In this document: one piece after another, positions 1 to 8,946 of the stretch
Layout of the letters: each line of letters begins with the position of its first letter
Numbering within the stretch: the stretch's first letter is position 1
Origin: Sphingomonas donggukensis
GTDB taxonomy: Bacteria > Pseudomonadota > Alphaproteobacteria > Sphingomonadales > Sphingomonadaceae
Direction of reading: 5' to 3'
Assembly (NCBI RefSeq): GCF_023674425.1
Contig: NZ_CP098401.1
Location: 1,178,001-1,242,000 of the forward strand
Length of the DNA: 64,000 bases
Translations under genes and position numbers: made by a program
The notes under the pieces: model-generated
Database searches by the model: none
Told to the model about the DNA's origin: nothing
Seen by the model: only the letters and a program-made list of their open reading frames with translations

Positions 1-1
1 C

Positions 2-334
2 GTGCCCGATCTCGCCACCCTGCCGGTACGCTCCAATGCCGGCGCGATCTGGTCGGCGCTGGCCGCCGGGGAAGCGCCGCCAGCCGCCACGCTGCTGCCC
101 GAACCCGCCATGCTCATCGTCTGGCGACAGGGCTTCACGCCCTGTTTCCGCACGATCGAGATGATCGAATATGGCGCGATCACCCTCGCGTCCGCCGGCG
201 TCGGTTTCGCCGAAATCTGTGCCATGCTGGTGACCGCGCGCGGCGAGGCCGACGGCGTGGCGCTCGCCGGGCGGCTGCTCGGCGGCTGGTTCGCCGACGG
301 GCTGGTCCACCATATCCTCACTAAGGAGTTCTAG
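2..334 (+). CDS. DUF2063/HvfC-like putative DNA-binding protein, C-terminal part (cut by window edge)
   Basis: The frame is open to the left edge, so only the last ~110 residues are visible. The visible part is hydrophobic and helical and resembles the C-terminal half of the DUF2063/HvfC family (usually ~250 residues), which sits in operons with DUF692 proteins and is sometimes labelled a putative DNA-binding domain protein; its biochemical role is not settled. The stop lies 2 nt before the next ATG, and the AAGGAG ribosome site for that gene is inside the last codons here, so the two genes are probably co-transcribed. The family assignment is from overall resemblance of a fragment and is moderate. 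Confidence 0.65.
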   Translation: MPDLATLPVRSNAGAIWSALAAGEAPPAATLLPEPAMLIVWRQGFTPCFRTIEMIEYGAITLASAGVGFAEICAMLVTARGEADGVALAGRLLGGWFADGLVHHILTKEF

Positions 335-336
335 AC

Positions 337-1026
337 ATGCGCACCGCCTTCATCGCCGCGCTTGCCCTGCTCGCCGGCACGTCGGGCGCGCCCGCGGCGC
401 CGCCGGTCGCCGCGCCGGTCGTGGTGGAACTCTACCAGAGTCAGGGCTGCTCTTCCTGCCCGCCCGCCGATGCGGTCCTGAACGCGCTCGCCGCCCGCAG
501 CGACGTGATCGCGCTCAATTTCGCGGTCACCTACTGGGACCGGCTGGGGTGGAAGGACAGCTTCGCCCGGCCCGCTTTCACCGACCGGCAGTGGGACTAT
601 GCGCGCGCCGCGGGGCGCGGCAACGTGTCGACGCCGCAGATGATCGTCGATGGGCGCACCGCCATCGTCGGCAGCCGCGCGGCGGAGGTCGATGCCGTCA
701 TCACCCGAGCACGCAACAACCGCCCCGGCCCCGCGATCCTGGTCAACGGATCGACGATCGGCATCCCCGCGGCCCGCACGGGCGCGCCCGCGACGCTGTG
801 GCTCGTCCGCTACGATCCGCGCACGCTTCAGGTCGCGATCCGCGCGGGCGAGAATGGCGGGCGGACGATCGCGCACCGCAACATCGTGCGCGAGCTGACC
901 CCGCTCGGCAGCTGGTCGGGCGCGGCGAAACGCTATGCCCTGCCGCCCGCCGTCCCCGGCCTCGCCACCGCGCTGCTGCTGCAACAGGGTCGCGGCGGAC
1001 CGATCATCGCCGCCCGGCGCGCCTGA
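337..1026 (+). CDS. DUF1223 family thioredoxin-like periplasmic protein
   Basis: A 229-residue protein with an N-terminal signal peptide (hydrophobic stretch about residues 4-22, Ala-rich cleavage region). The segment starting VVELYQSQGCSSCPPAD, with a CxxC pair, is typical of DUF1223, a thioredoxin-fold family. The downstream YWDRLGWKD block is also family-like. The start is an ATG with AAGGAG 8 nt upstream. It follows the HvfC-like gene by 2 nt, so an operon is likely. An oxidoreductase or metal-handling role in the periplasm is plausible from fold and CxxC but is inference. Confidence 0.85.
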   Translation: MRTAFIAALALLAGTSGAPAAPPVAAPVVVELYQSQGCSSCPPADAVLNALAARSDVIALNFAVTYWDRLGWKDSFARPAFTDRQWDYARAAGRGNVSTPQMIVDGRTAIVGSRAAEVDAVITRARNNRPGPAILVNGSTIGIPAARTGAPATLWLVRYDPRTLQVAIRAGENGGRTIAHRNIVRELTPLGSWSGAAKRYALPPAVPGLATALLLQQGRGGPIIAARRA

Positions 1027-1142
1027 CGCTCGCCCCGTTTCATTCGCTCTCCCGCGGCGTTCGCGCGCCGCAACCCCTTGGCAAATCGCCCCGCCTGCCC
1101 CAATCGGATCGGCGAGCGCGTGCGCGCGCATGGGAGAGACTG

Positions 1143-2312
1143 ATGGAAGCGACGCTCGATTTCGGCCTGGGCGAGAATGCCGACATGATCCGCGAGACGA
1201 CGGCTCGCTTCGCTGCCGATCGCATCGCGCCGCTGGCCGCGAAGGTGGACGCCGACGACTGGTTTCCGCGCGACGAATTGTGGACCGCGATGGGCGAGCT
1301 CGGCCTGCACGGCATCACCGTGCCGGAGGATGACGGCGGCCTGGGGCTCGGCTACCTCGAGCATGTCATCGCCTGTGAGGAAGTCAGCCGCGCCTCGGCC
1401 TCGATCGGCCTCAGCTACGGCGCGCATTCCAACCTGTGCGTCAACCAGATCGCGCGCTGGGCAAACCCCGAGCAGAAGGCGAAATACCTGCCGAAGCTGA
1501 TTTCCGGCGAACATGTCGGCAGCCTCGCCATGTCGGAGGCCGGCGCCGGTTCCGACGTCGTGTCGATGAAGCTGCAGGCCCGCCGCACCGACAGCGGCTA
1601 TGTCCTCAACGGCACCAAATTCTGGATCACCAACGCCGCCTATGCCGACACATTGGTCGTGTACGCCAAGACCGGCGAGGGATCGCGCGGCATCACCACC
1701 TTCCTGATCGAGCGCGGCATGCCCGGCTTCTCGATCGGGCAGAAGATCGACAAGATGGGCATGCGCGGATCGCCGACCGCCGAGCTGGTGTTCGACGATT
1801 GCGAGGTGCCGTTCGAGAACGTCATGGGTCCGGAAAACGGCGGCGTCGGCGTGCTGATGTCGGGCCTCGATTACGAGCGCACGGTGCTGTCGGGTATCCA
1901 GCTCGGCATCATGCAGGCCTGCCTCGACGTGGTCGTGCCCTTCGTCCGCGAGCGCAAGCAGTTCGGCAAGCCGATCGGCAGCTTCCAGCTGATGCAGGCC
2001 AAGGTCGCCGACATGTACGTCGCGCTCAATTCGGCGCGCGCTTATGTCTACGCCGTCGCGCGGTCGTGCGACGCGGGCAAGACCACGCGCTTCGACGCTG
2101 CCGGCGCGATCCTGCTGGCGAGCGAGAATGCGGTGAAGGTCGCGGGCGAGGCTATCCAGGCATTGGGCGGCGCCGGCTATACCAAGGACTGGCCGGTCGA
2201 ACGCTATTTCCGCGATGCGAAGCTGCTCGATATCGGCGCCGGCACCAACGAGATTCGCCGCATGCTGATCGGCCGCGAACTGATCGGCGCGCACGAGCGG
2301 GTGGCGCAGTGA
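1143..2312 (+). CDS. liuA: Isovaleryl-CoA dehydrogenase (acyl-CoA dehydrogenase family)
   Basis: A 389-residue FAD enzyme that oxidises isovaleryl-CoA to 3-methylcrotonyl-CoA in leucine breakdown. Length and order fit the family: N-terminal helical domain, middle beta domain with [14 protein letters not shown] and FWITNA (FAD and substrate contacts), and C-terminal helical domain with the flavin-binding [16 protein letters not shown] region. Glu245 in [11 protein letters not shown] occupies the place of the catalytic base characteristic of isovaleryl-CoA dehydrogenases. I chose the ATG at 1143 because it follows GGGAGAG and gives the standard N-terminus; the frame stays open further upstream but matches nothing there. 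It overlaps the carboxylase beta gene by 4 nt, so the two are coupled. A relaxed short-branched-chain substrate range cannot be excluded. Confidence 0.93.
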   Translation: MEATLDFGLGENADMIRETTARFAADRIAPLAAKVDADDWFPRDELWTAMGELGLHGITVPEDDGGLGLGYLEHVIACEEVSRASASIGLSYGAHSNLCVNQIARWANPEQKAKYLPKLISGEHVGSLAMSEAGAGSDVVSMKLQARRTDSGYVLNGTKFWITNAAYADTLVVYAKTGEGSRGITTFLIERGMPGFSIGQKIDKMGMRGSPTAELVFDDCEVPFENVMGPENGGVGVLMSGLDYERTVLSGIQLGIMQACLDVVVPFVRERKQFGKPIGSFQLMQAKVADMYVALNSARAYVYAVARSCDAGKTTRFDAAGAILLASENAVKVAGEAIQALGGAGYTKDWPVERYFRDAKLLDIGAGTNEIRRMLIGRELIGAHERVAQ

Positions 2313-3910
2313 GCGCGCCCGTCCTGACCACCGCGCTGTCCCCCGACAGCGATATTTTCCGCGCCAATGCTGCGCACAATGCTGCACTCGTCGAGCGGCT
2401 GCGCAGCGATGTGGCGGCGGCTGCGATGGGCGGCAACGCGAAGTCGCGCGACCGCCATGCCGCGCGCGGCAAGCTGTTGCCCCGCGACCGCGTCGAGCAC
2501 CTCCTCGATCCCGGTTCGCCCTTCCTCGAAATCGGCCAGCTTGCCGCACACGACCTGTACGATGGCGAAGTGCCCGGTGCCGGCATGATCGCCGGCATCG
2601 GTCGCGTTTCCGGCCGCCAATGCATGATCGTCTGCAACGACGCGACAGTGAAGGGCGGCACCTATTTCCCGATGACGGTGAAGAAGCACCTCCGCGCGCA
2701 GGAGATCGCGCTGGAGAACCGCCTGCCCTGCATCTACCTGGTCGACAGCGGCGGCGCGAACCTGCCGCACCAGGCCGAGGTCTTCCCCGACCGCGAGCAT
2801 TTCGGGCGCATCTTCTTCAACCAGGCGCAGATGTCGGCGGCGGGCATCCCGCAGATCGCCTGCGTCATGGGCAGCTGCACCGCGGGCGGCGCCTATGTCC
2901 CCGCCATGTCGGACGAGACGATCATCGTCCGCGGCCAGGGCACGATCTTCCTCGCCGGCCCGCCGCTGGTGAAGGCCGCGACCGGCGAAGTCATCTCGGC
3001 GGAGGAATTGGGCGGCGCCGACACCCACGGGCGCAAGTCGGGCGTCGTGGATCACGTCGCCGAAAACGACGAACACGCGCTGACGATCGTGCGCGACATC
3101 GTCTCGACGCTGCAGCCGCAGCATTTGCCGGACGTCAACGTCATCGATCCGCAGCCGCCCAAGTTCGACCCGCAGGAACTCTACGGCGTCATCCCGCAGG
3201 ACGTTCGCGCGCCCTATGATGTGCACGAGGTGATTGCGCGGATCGTCGACGGGTCCGAATTCCACGAATTCAAGGCGCTGTACGGCGCCAGCCTCGTCTG
3301 CGGTTTCGCGCACATTCACGGGCTGCCGGTCGCGATCCTCGCCAACAACGGCGTGCTGTTCAGCGAAAGCGCGCAGAAGGGCGCGCATTTCATCGAGCTC
3401 GCGTGCCAGCGCCGCATCCCCCTGCTGTTCCTCCAGAACATCTCGGGCTTCATGGTCGGCGGCAAGTATGAGGCGGAGGGCATCGCCAAGCACGGCGCCA
3501 AGCTCGTCACCGCCGTCGCGACCGCCAGCGTGCCGAAGATCACCGTATTGATCGGCGGCAGCTTCGGCGCGGGCAACTACGGCATGTGCGGGCGCGCCTA
3601 TTCCCCACGCTTCCTGTTCACCTGGCCCAACAGTCGCATCTCGGTGATGGGCGGCGAACAGGCGGCGAGCGTGCTGGCGACCGTTCACCGCGACGCCGAC
3701 AGCTGGACGCCAGAACAGGCCGAAGCCTTCAAGCAGCCGATCCGCGAACGCTACGAGGATGAGGGCAATCCCTGGCACGCCACGTCGCGGCTGTGGGACG
3801 ACGGCATCATCGACCCGGCGCAGACCCGCGACGTGCTCGGCCTCGCGCTGGCCGCCACGCTCAACGCCCCGATCCCCGAACGCCCGGCGTTCGGCGTGTT
3901 CCGGATGTGA
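2309..3910 (+). CDS. mccB: Methylcrotonyl-CoA carboxylase, carboxyltransferase (beta) subunit
   Basis: A 533-residue carboxyltransferase that moves CO2 from biotin to 3-methylcrotonyl-CoA. It has two crotonase-like halves. The segments [19 protein letters not shown] and [14 protein letters not shown] are characteristic of MccB and distinguish it from propionyl-CoA carboxylase. The C-terminal half carries NISGFMVG and [16 protein letters not shown]. The GTG start overlaps the previous stop as GTGA and gives the normal family length. It works with the biotin-bearing alpha subunit at 4543-6390, separated from it here by one small gene, and acts directly after the neighbouring dehydrogenase. Confidence 0.95.
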   Translation: MSAPVLTTALSPDSDIFRANAAHNAALVERLRSDVAAAAMGGNAKSRDRHAARGKLLPRDRVEHLLDPGSPFLEIGQLAAHDLYDGEVPGAGMIAGIGRVSGRQCMIVCNDATVKGGTYFPMTVKKHLRAQEIALENRLPCIYLVDSGGANLPHQAEVFPDREHFGRIFFNQAQMSAAGIPQIACVMGSCTAGGAYVPAMSDETIIVRGQGTIFLAGPPLVKAATGEVISAEELGGADTHGRKSGVVDHVAENDEHALTIVRDIVSTLQPQHLPDVNVIDPQPPKFDPQELYGVIPQDVRAPYDVHEVIARIVDGSEFHEFKALYGASLVCGFAHIHGLPVAILANNGVLFSESAQKGAHFIELACQRRIPLLFLQNISGFMVGGKYEAEGIAKHGAKLVTAVATASVPKITVLIGGSFGAGNYGMCGRAYSPRFLFTWPNSRISVMGGEQAASVLATVHRDADSWTPEQAEAFKQPIRERYEDEGNPWHATSRLWDDGIIDPAQTRDVLGLALAATLNAPIPERPAFGVFRM

Positions 3911-3950
3911 TCCGAACCGACCGCCGCCCGCCCGCATAAGGAACGCTCTG

Positions 3951-4424
3951 ATGATCCTCCTCGCCCTGTTGCTCCAGACCACGCCCATCCAGCCTCTGCC
4001 AAAGGCGGTGCCGCTGCCGCCGCCGGACGCGGACAGCGCCGCCGTCCTCGCGCCGATCAACCGGATGTTCGCCGCGCTCACCGCGCGCGACGCAGCGCAG
4101 ATCGCCGCGCAGACCCGCGCGGACGGCCGCGCGACCGCAGTGGTGACGAGGGCCGACGGGACGAAGGTGGTGCGTACGCTCAGCTGGGCCGAGTTTGCCG
4201 CTGGCGTGCCGAAGGGCACCGAGCGGCTGGAGGAGCGGCTCATCAACCCCTCGGTCGATATCGATGGCGACATCGCGGTCGTTTGGAGCCCGTACGTCTT
4301 CACCATCGACGGCAAGTCAAGTCATTGCGGCACCGATCATTTCGACATGGTGCGCGATGCCGGCGGGTGGAGGGTGCTCAACATCACTTGGACGCAGCGC
4401 ACCACCGATTGCCCCGCGCCATGA
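3951..4424 (+). CDS. NTF2-like (SnoaL-type fold) protein
   Basis: A 157-residue protein with a short hydrophobic N-terminus (MILLALLLQTT), probably a secretion signal or membrane anchor, followed by an NTF2-like alpha+beta domain. The pattern of an N-terminal helix with INRMFAALTARDAAQIA and a C-terminal strand set with VVWSPYVFTIDGK...DHFDMVRDAGGWRVLNITW is typical of the fold. No catalytic residues can be assigned. The ATG at 3951 follows AAGGAACG. It lies inside the leucine-degradation cluster between the two carboxylase subunits, but a link to that pathway is only positional. Confidence 0.72.
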   Translation: MILLALLLQTTPIQPLPKAVPLPPPDADSAAVLAPINRMFAALTARDAAQIAAQTRADGRATAVVTRADGTKVVRTLSWAEFAAGVPKGTERLEERLINPSVDIDGDIAVVWSPYVFTIDGKSSHCGTDHFDMVRDAGGWRVLNITWTQRTTDCPAP

Positions 4425-4542
4425 CCGCCCACCGCGCCTGTCCTACTTGCCGTCCGTCGACTAGCGTCCGACACATGACGCTTCCCGAAACTTCCGCGCT
4501 TTTTCTGTCGCGCACACGCACGACCTTCGAGAAATTCGAAAC

Positions 4543-6390
4543 ATGCTGACATCGCTGCTGATCGCCAACCGCGGGGAGATCGCGTGCCGCATCATCCGCA
4601 CCGCGCGTGCGATGGGAATCCGCACCGTCGCGGTCTATTCCGATGCCGACGCCAATGCCCTGCACGTGCGGCAGGCCGACGAGGCCGTCCACATCGGCCC
4701 CTCCCCGGCCCGCGAAAGCTATCTGGTCGGCGAGCGCATCATCGCCGCCGCGAAGGAAACCGGTGCGGAGGCGATTCATCCCGGCTACGGCTTCCTGAGC
4801 GAGAATGCCGACTTCGCGCAGGCGGTGATCGACGCCGGGCTCGTCTGGGTCGGACCCAACCCCGACAGCATTCGCGCGATGGGCCTGAAGGATGCCGCCA
4901 AGGCGCGGATGATCGCGGCGGGCGTGCCGGTTACTCCCGGCTATCTCGGCGACGACCAGAGCCCTGAGCGGCTGCGCAGTGAGGCCGATGCGATCGGCTA
5001 TCCGGTGCTTATAAAGGCGGTCGCGGGCGGCGGCGGCAAGGGCATGCGCCGCGTCGATGCTGCGCAGCAATTCGACGACATGCTGCAATCCTGCCGGCGT
5101 GAAGCGGCGTCGAGTTTCGGCGACGACCGCGTGCTGATCGAGAAATACATCCTCTCGCCGCGCCACATCGAGGTGCAGGTTTTCGGCGACAAACATGGCC
5201 AGGTCGTCCACCTGTTTGAACGCGACTGCTCGCTTCAGCGACGCCATCAGAAGGTGATCGAAGAGGCCCCCGCCCCCGGCATGGACGACTCCACGCGCGA
5301 GAACATTTGCGCCGCCGCAGTCCGCGCCGCGCAGGCGGTCAACTATGTCGGCGCCGGCACGATCGAATTCATCGCCGACGCCAGCGACGGTCTCCGCGCC
5401 GACCGCATCTGGTTCATGGAAATGAACACGCGCCTGCAGGTCGAACACCCGGTGACCGAGGAGATCACCGGCGTCGATCTGGTCGAATGGCAGTTGCGTG
5501 TGGCGAGCGGGGAGCCGCTCCCCAAGCGTCAGGACGAACTCGCGATCGACGGCTGGGCGATCGAGGCGCGGCTGTATGCCGAAGACCCGGCGAAGGGCTT
5601 CCTGCCGAGCGTCGGGCGGCTCGACGCATTCGACCTGGGCGACGACGCGCGCATCGAAACCGGTGTCGAGCAAGGCGGCGAGGTGTCGCCTTTCTACGAC
5701 CCGATGATCGCCAAGGTGGTGACCTGGGGCGAGGACCGCGAGGAAGCACGCGAGGCACTCGCTGCGGCGCTGGAAGGCGCGGTCGTCTGGCCGATCCGCT
5801 CGAACGCCGGCTTCCTCGTCCGCGCGCTCGACCATCCGGCCTTCGTGACTGCCGATCTCGACACAGGCTTCATCGCGCGCGAGGGCGACGCATTGCTGCC
5901 CGAGGCGCTGCCGAGCGCGGAGGCGCTCAACGAAGCCGCGGCGCTATTCGTGCAGGATCAGCCCCTCGCCGGCTTCCGCCTGAATGCCGCACCCTGCACC
6001 CGCGTGCGGATGCTCGCGGACGGCGTGCCGGTAGAGGGCGAAGCATCGGGCGCGGCGGACGGCGGCGAGCCCGTCGACGGTGACGGCGTGCTGCTGACCG
6101 AAGGCGGCCAGACCTGGCGGATCGCGCCCTACCGCGCGACCGGCAGCGCCGGCGGCGCGGCGGCGGACGGTGCGATCCTGTCGCCGATGCCGGGCCGCGT
6201 CATCGCGGTCGAGGTCGCTGCGGGCGATACCGTGACCAAGGGCCAGAAGCTCGTCACGCTCGAGGCCATGAAGATGGAACACGGCCTGACCGCGCCGTTC
6301 GACGGTACCGTCGCCGAACTCGATGCAGAGGCCGGGCAACAGGTCGGCGAAGGCCGCATGCTGGTGCGGATCGAACGGATCGAAGCGTGA
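4543..6390 (+). CDS. mccA: Methylcrotonyl-CoA carboxylase, biotin carboxylase/biotin carrier (alpha) subunit
   Basis: A 615-residue protein that carboxylates its own biotin using ATP and bicarbonate and passes the carboxyl group to MccB. It has a biotin carboxylase N-domain (starting LLIANRGEIACRI), an ATP-grasp domain (KAVAGGGGKGMR near residue 165, FMEMNTRLQVEHPVTE near 290), a biotin-carboxylase C domain, a linker, and a C-terminal biotinyl domain with EAMKMEH; Lys577 is the expected biotinylation site. The assignment to methylcrotonyl- rather than propionyl- or acetyl-CoA rests on the adjacent MccB and isovaleryl-CoA dehydrogenase. Confidence 0.95.
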   Translation: MLTSLLIANRGEIACRIIRTARAMGIRTVAVYSDADANALHVRQADEAVHIGPSPARESYLVGERIIAAAKETGAEAIHPGYGFLSENADFAQAVIDAGLVWVGPNPDSIRAMGLKDAAKARMIAAGVPVTPGYLGDDQSPERLRSEADAIGYPVLIKAVAGGGGKGMRRVDAAQQFDDMLQSCRREAASSFGDDRVLIEKYILSPRHIEVQVFGDKHGQVVHLFERDCSLQRRHQKVIEEAPAPGMDDSTRENICAAAVRAAQAVNYVGAGTIEFIADASDGLRADRIWFMEMNTRLQVEHPVTEEITGVDLVEWQLRVASGEPLPKRQDELAIDGWAIEARLYAEDPAKGFLPSVGRLDAFDLGDDARIETGVEQGGEVSPFYDPMIAKVVTWGEDREEAREALAAALEGAVVWPIRSNAGFLVRALDHPAFVTADLDTGFIAREGDALLPEALPSAEALNEAAALFVQDQPLAGFRLNAAPCTRVRMLADGVPVEGEASGAADGGEPVDGDGVLLTEGGQTWRIAPYRATGSAGGAAADGAILSPMPGRVIAVEVAAGDTVTKGQKLVTLEAMKMEHGLTAPFDGTVAELDAEAGQQVGEGRMLVRIERIEA

Positions 6391-6409
6391 GCGAGCGGCC
6401 CCCCTCCCC

Positions 6410-6487
6410 GTGCTCCCGCGCCGGCGGGAACCCAGAGCCACGGGCGCTGCGCATTGTAACTCTGGACTCCCGGCGGCGCGGGAGCAC
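6410..6487. repeat. Palindromic intergenic element, family A, copy 1
   Basis: Two 28-bp arms (6410-6437 and 6460-6487) are near-perfect inverted repeats, beginning GTGCTCCCGCGCC and ending GGCGCGGGAGCAC, around a 22-bp centre with AGCCACG. A second copy, with the same core in the same orientation, is at 21739-21816. It sits between mccA and the GNAT gene and probably folds into a long mRNA hairpin. It looks like a small non-autonomous repeat; no transposase gene is visible in the window. Confidence 0.85.
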
Positions 6488-6502
6488 GATGGGCGGGACG
6501 CA

Positions 6503-6970
6503 ATGACCCTTGCCATCCGCCCAGCCACTCTCGCCGACGTCCCCGCCATCGTCGCGCTGATGGCCGACGACGTGAACGGCGCCCGCCGCGAGGATGCGTC
6601 GCTGCCGATCGACCCCGCCTACGAAGCCGCCTTCGCCGCGATCGATGCCGATCCCAATCAGGAGCTGATCGTCGCCGAGCAGGGGGATCGCATCGTCGGC
6701 ACGGTCCAGATCAGCTTCCTCCCCGGCCTCGCCTTCCGCGGGGCGCTACGCGGACAGATCGAATCGGTCCGCATCGCCAGCGACCTGCGCGGGCACGGCC
6801 TGGGCCGGCAACTCATCGAATGGGCGGTCGCCCGCTGCCGTCAGCGCGGCTGCAAGTTCGTGCAGCTGACCTCGCAATCCGACCGCACCGCCGCGCACCG
6901 TTTCTACACCCGGCTCGGCTGGGATCAGAGCCATTTGGGGTTCAAGTTGCATTTCGGGGATTTACGCTGA
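6503..6970 (+). CDS. GNAT family N-acetyltransferase
   Basis: A 155-residue single-domain acetyltransferase. The acetyl-CoA loop is visible as ESVRIASDLRGHGLGRQLIEWA (R/Q-x-x-G-x-G/A type motif A), and the C-terminal AAHRFYTRLGW is motif B. The substrate is unknown. The ATG at 6503 begins the conserved LAIRPATLADVPAI strand; an ATG at 6489 is out of frame and closes at once. The stop overlaps the start of the MaoC gene by 1 nt (TGATG), so the two are translationally coupled. Confidence 0.9.
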   Translation: MTLAIRPATLADVPAIVALMADDVNGARREDASLPIDPAYEAAFAAIDADPNQELIVAEQGDRIVGTVQISFLPGLAFRGALRGQIESVRIASDLRGHGLGRQLIEWAVARCRQRGCKFVQLTSQSDRTAAHRFYTRLGWDQSHLGFKLHFGDLR

Positions 6971-7431
6971 TGGCCGGACGCTTTTTCGACGAATGGCAGG
7001 TCGGCGACACGATCCGCCACGACATGACCCGCACCGTCACCGAAACCGACAATCTGCTGTTCACGGTGATGACCCACAACCCGCAGCCGCTGCACCTCGA
7101 CGCCGAGGTCGCGGGCGCGAGCGAGTTCGGCCGCATCCTCGTCAACGGCACCTTCACCTTCGCGCTGATGGTCGGGCTGTCGGTCGGCGACACGACGCTC
7201 GGCACGCTCGTCGCCAACCTCGGATACGACAAGGTCGTGATGCCCAACCCGGTCTTCATCGGTGACACGATGCGCGCCGAGACCGAGGTGGTGGAGCTGC
7301 GCCCGTCGAAGTCGCGCCCCGGCCAAGGCATAGTCACGTTCCGCCACCGCCTCATCAACCAGCGCGATCAGGTCACCTGCGAATGCCTGCGCAGCGCGTT
7401 GCTGAAATCCAGGGATCAGGCCGCGGCCTGA
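6970..7431 (+). CDS. MaoC family dehydratase (hot-dog fold)
   Basis: A 153-residue protein matching single-domain MaoC-type enoyl-CoA hydratases. The hydratase-2 pattern is visible in TVMTHNPQPLHLDAEVA (Asn and His of the catalytic stretch, with Asp), followed by ILVNGTFTFALMVGLSVGDTT. It resembles the MaoC proteins that accompany acyl-CoA degradation clusters, so hydration of an unsaturated acyl-CoA is the expected reaction; the exact substrate is not known. Its last 16 nt overlap the 3' end of the opposing monooxygenase gene. Confidence 0.85.
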   Translation: MAGRFFDEWQVGDTIRHDMTRTVTETDNLLFTVMTHNPQPLHLDAEVAGASEFGRILVNGTFTFALMVGLSVGDTTLGTLVANLGYDKVVMPNPVFIGDTMRAETEVVELRPSKSRPGQGIVTFRHRLINQRDQVTCECLRSALLKSRDQAAA

Positions 7432-8900
7432 CCCTTCGGCACCGGGTTGGAAAACTCCATCGCGTCGTCGTCCACCGATCCGAATTTCAGGGCCATCAGA
7501 TCCCTGGTGTAGTTCTGGTGGAGCTTCCACGGCGCCTTCGATCCCTGCTTGGGAAACCGATCCATCGCGCGCCGGACATAGCCTGACGAAAAGTCGAGGA
7601 AATCGACCGGCTCGACGTCATCATCCCGTAGACGCGGCGTCACCTGCCGCATGCCGCGGGCCCGCATAGCGTTCAGCAGGCGACAGACATAGCCCGACGT
7701 CAGATCCGCCTTCAGCGTCCAGGACGCGTTGGTATATCCAAACGACAGCGCCAGATTGGGCACGTCGGACAGCATCATTCCCTTGTAATTCATCGACCTG
7801 ACCGGATCGATCGCCGTGCCGTCGACCGACAGGGCGATCCCGCTCATCAACTGCATTTCGAGCCCCGTAGCGGTGACGATGATATCCGCGGGCACCTCTT
7901 CCCCCGATGTCAGGCGGATGCCGGTTTCGGTGAAGCTGTCGACGGTGTCGGTCACGACGCTCGCATCCCCAGCCTTGATCGCGGTGAACAGGTCGGCGTC
8001 AGGCACCAGGCACAGCCTTTGGTCCCACGGGTTGTAGCGCGGGGTGAAGTGGCGATCAACGTCGTAGTCGGGGCCGAGATGCTCGCGCACCCAGCCCAGC
8101 AACCGTTGCTTCGCCTTAGCGGGATACTTCCGCGCCCGCCCGAAGAAGAACTGGCCGAGCAGCACGTTCTTCCACCGCGTCAGCCCATAGGCCGTCTTCG
8201 CCGGCAGCTTCGCGCGCAGCCAGTTGGCGAGCGCATCCTCGCTCGGGCGCGACACGACGTAGGTGGGGGAGCGTTGCAGCATCGTCACGTGCGCCGCGGT
8301 CTTCGCCATCTCGGGCACCAACGTCACCGCGGTCGCGCCGCTGCCGATCACGACCACGCGCTTGCTGGCATAATCGAGGTCTTCGGGCCAGAACTGCGGG
8401 TGCACGATGCGCCCCGCGAAGCGATCGCTGCCGGGGAAATCGGGCGCGTACCCCTTGGCGTAGTCGTAATAGCCGGAGCACATGTATAGGAAGTTGCAGC
8501 GGATTTCGCTCCGTTCGCGCGCCTCCCCGCGCTCGATCGTCACCGTCCACGTCGCGTCCGCGCTCGACCATGCCGCGGCGACCGCGCGGTGACGATAGCG
8601 GATGTGGCGGTCGATGCCGTACTCCGCTGCGGTCTCTCGCAGATACGCCAGGATCGACGGACCGTCGGCGATCGCCTTGGCATTCGTCCACGGCTTGAAC
8701 GCGAAGCCCAGCGTGTACATGTCGCTGTCCGACCGGATGCCGGGATAGCGAAACAGGTCCCACGTGCCGCCCAAGTCGCCCCGCGCCTCGAGGATCGCGT
8801 AGCTGCGATCCGGCGCGCGGGTTTGGAGGTGATAGACGGCGCCGATGCCGGAAATGCCGGCCCCGACCACCAAGACATCGACGCACTCGCTCACACCCAT
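7416..8900 (-). CDS. Flavin-containing / Baeyer-Villiger-type monooxygenase
   Basis: A 494-residue FAD/NADPH monooxygenase. Visible features are an N-terminal FAD Rossmann motif (VVGAGISGIG), the Baeyer-Villiger fingerprint FAGRIVHPQFWP near residue 160 (FxGxxxHxxxW), and an NADPH Rossmann motif (VVIGSGATAV). Homologues oxidise ketones to esters or S/N-containing compounds; the substrate cannot be read from sequence. The ATG at 8900 has GGAG touching it with no spacer, whereas an in-frame GTG at 8894 sits 6 nt behind the same GGCGGAG, so the real start may be 8894. It lies downstream of tamB in the same direction, behind a palindrome that might be an operator. Confidence 0.87.
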   Translation of the reverse strand: MGVSECVDVLVVGAGISGIGAVYHLQTRAPDRSYAILEARGDLGGTWDLFRYPGIRSDSDMYTLGFAFKPWTNAKAIADGPSILAYLRETAAEYGIDRHIRYRHRAVAAAWSSADATWTVTIERGEARERSEIRCNFLYMCSGYYDYAKGYAPDFPGSDRFAGRIVHPQFWPEDLDYASKRVVVIGSGATAVTLVPEMAKTAAHVTMLQRSPTYVVSRPSEDALANWLRAKLPAKTAYGLTRWKNVLLGQFFFGRARKYPAKAKQRLLGWVREHLGPDYDVDRHFTPRYNPWDQRLCLVPDADLFTAIKAGDASVVTDTVDSFTETGIRLTSGEEVPADIIVTATGLEMQLMSGIALSVDGTAIDPVRSMNYKGMMLSDVPNLALSFGYTNASWTLKADLTSGYVCRLLNAMRARGMRQVTPRLRDDDVEPVDFLDFSSGYVRRAMDRFPKQGSKAPWKLHQNYTRDLMALKFGSVDDDAMEFSNPVPKGQAAA

Positions 8901-8902
8901 CT

Positions 8903-8936
8903 CCGCCGACTATTTACACGATTGTAAGTTCGGCGG
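8903..8936 (-). promoter_or_regulatory. Palindrome before the monooxygenase start (possible operator or hairpin)
   Basis: The centre TTTACA-CGAT-TGTAAG is a 5-6 bp dyad, flanked by a second inverted pair (CCGCCGA and TCGGCGG, offset by 2 nt). It occupies the short gap between the tamB stop and the monooxygenase start. Such AT-rich dyads are typical of TetR-type operators, and monooxygenases are often TetR-controlled. It could equally be a weak terminator or a translation-blocking hairpin, since one arm covers the ribosome site. Confidence 0.35.
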
Positions 8937-8946
8937 GGAAGCGGCG

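Noticed and set aside
2204..4315. Long open frame (703 codons) antisense to mccB
   Set aside because: It mirrors a well-supported carboxylase gene; GC-rich codon bias keeps the antisense frame open, and its translation is Arg/Ala/Asp-rich with no recognisable domain.
6391..6502. Possible short coding frame between mccA and the GNAT gene (LPRRREP... type translation)
   Set aside because: The frame is the translation of the family A palindrome, also seen at the second copy; it has no ribosome site of its own.
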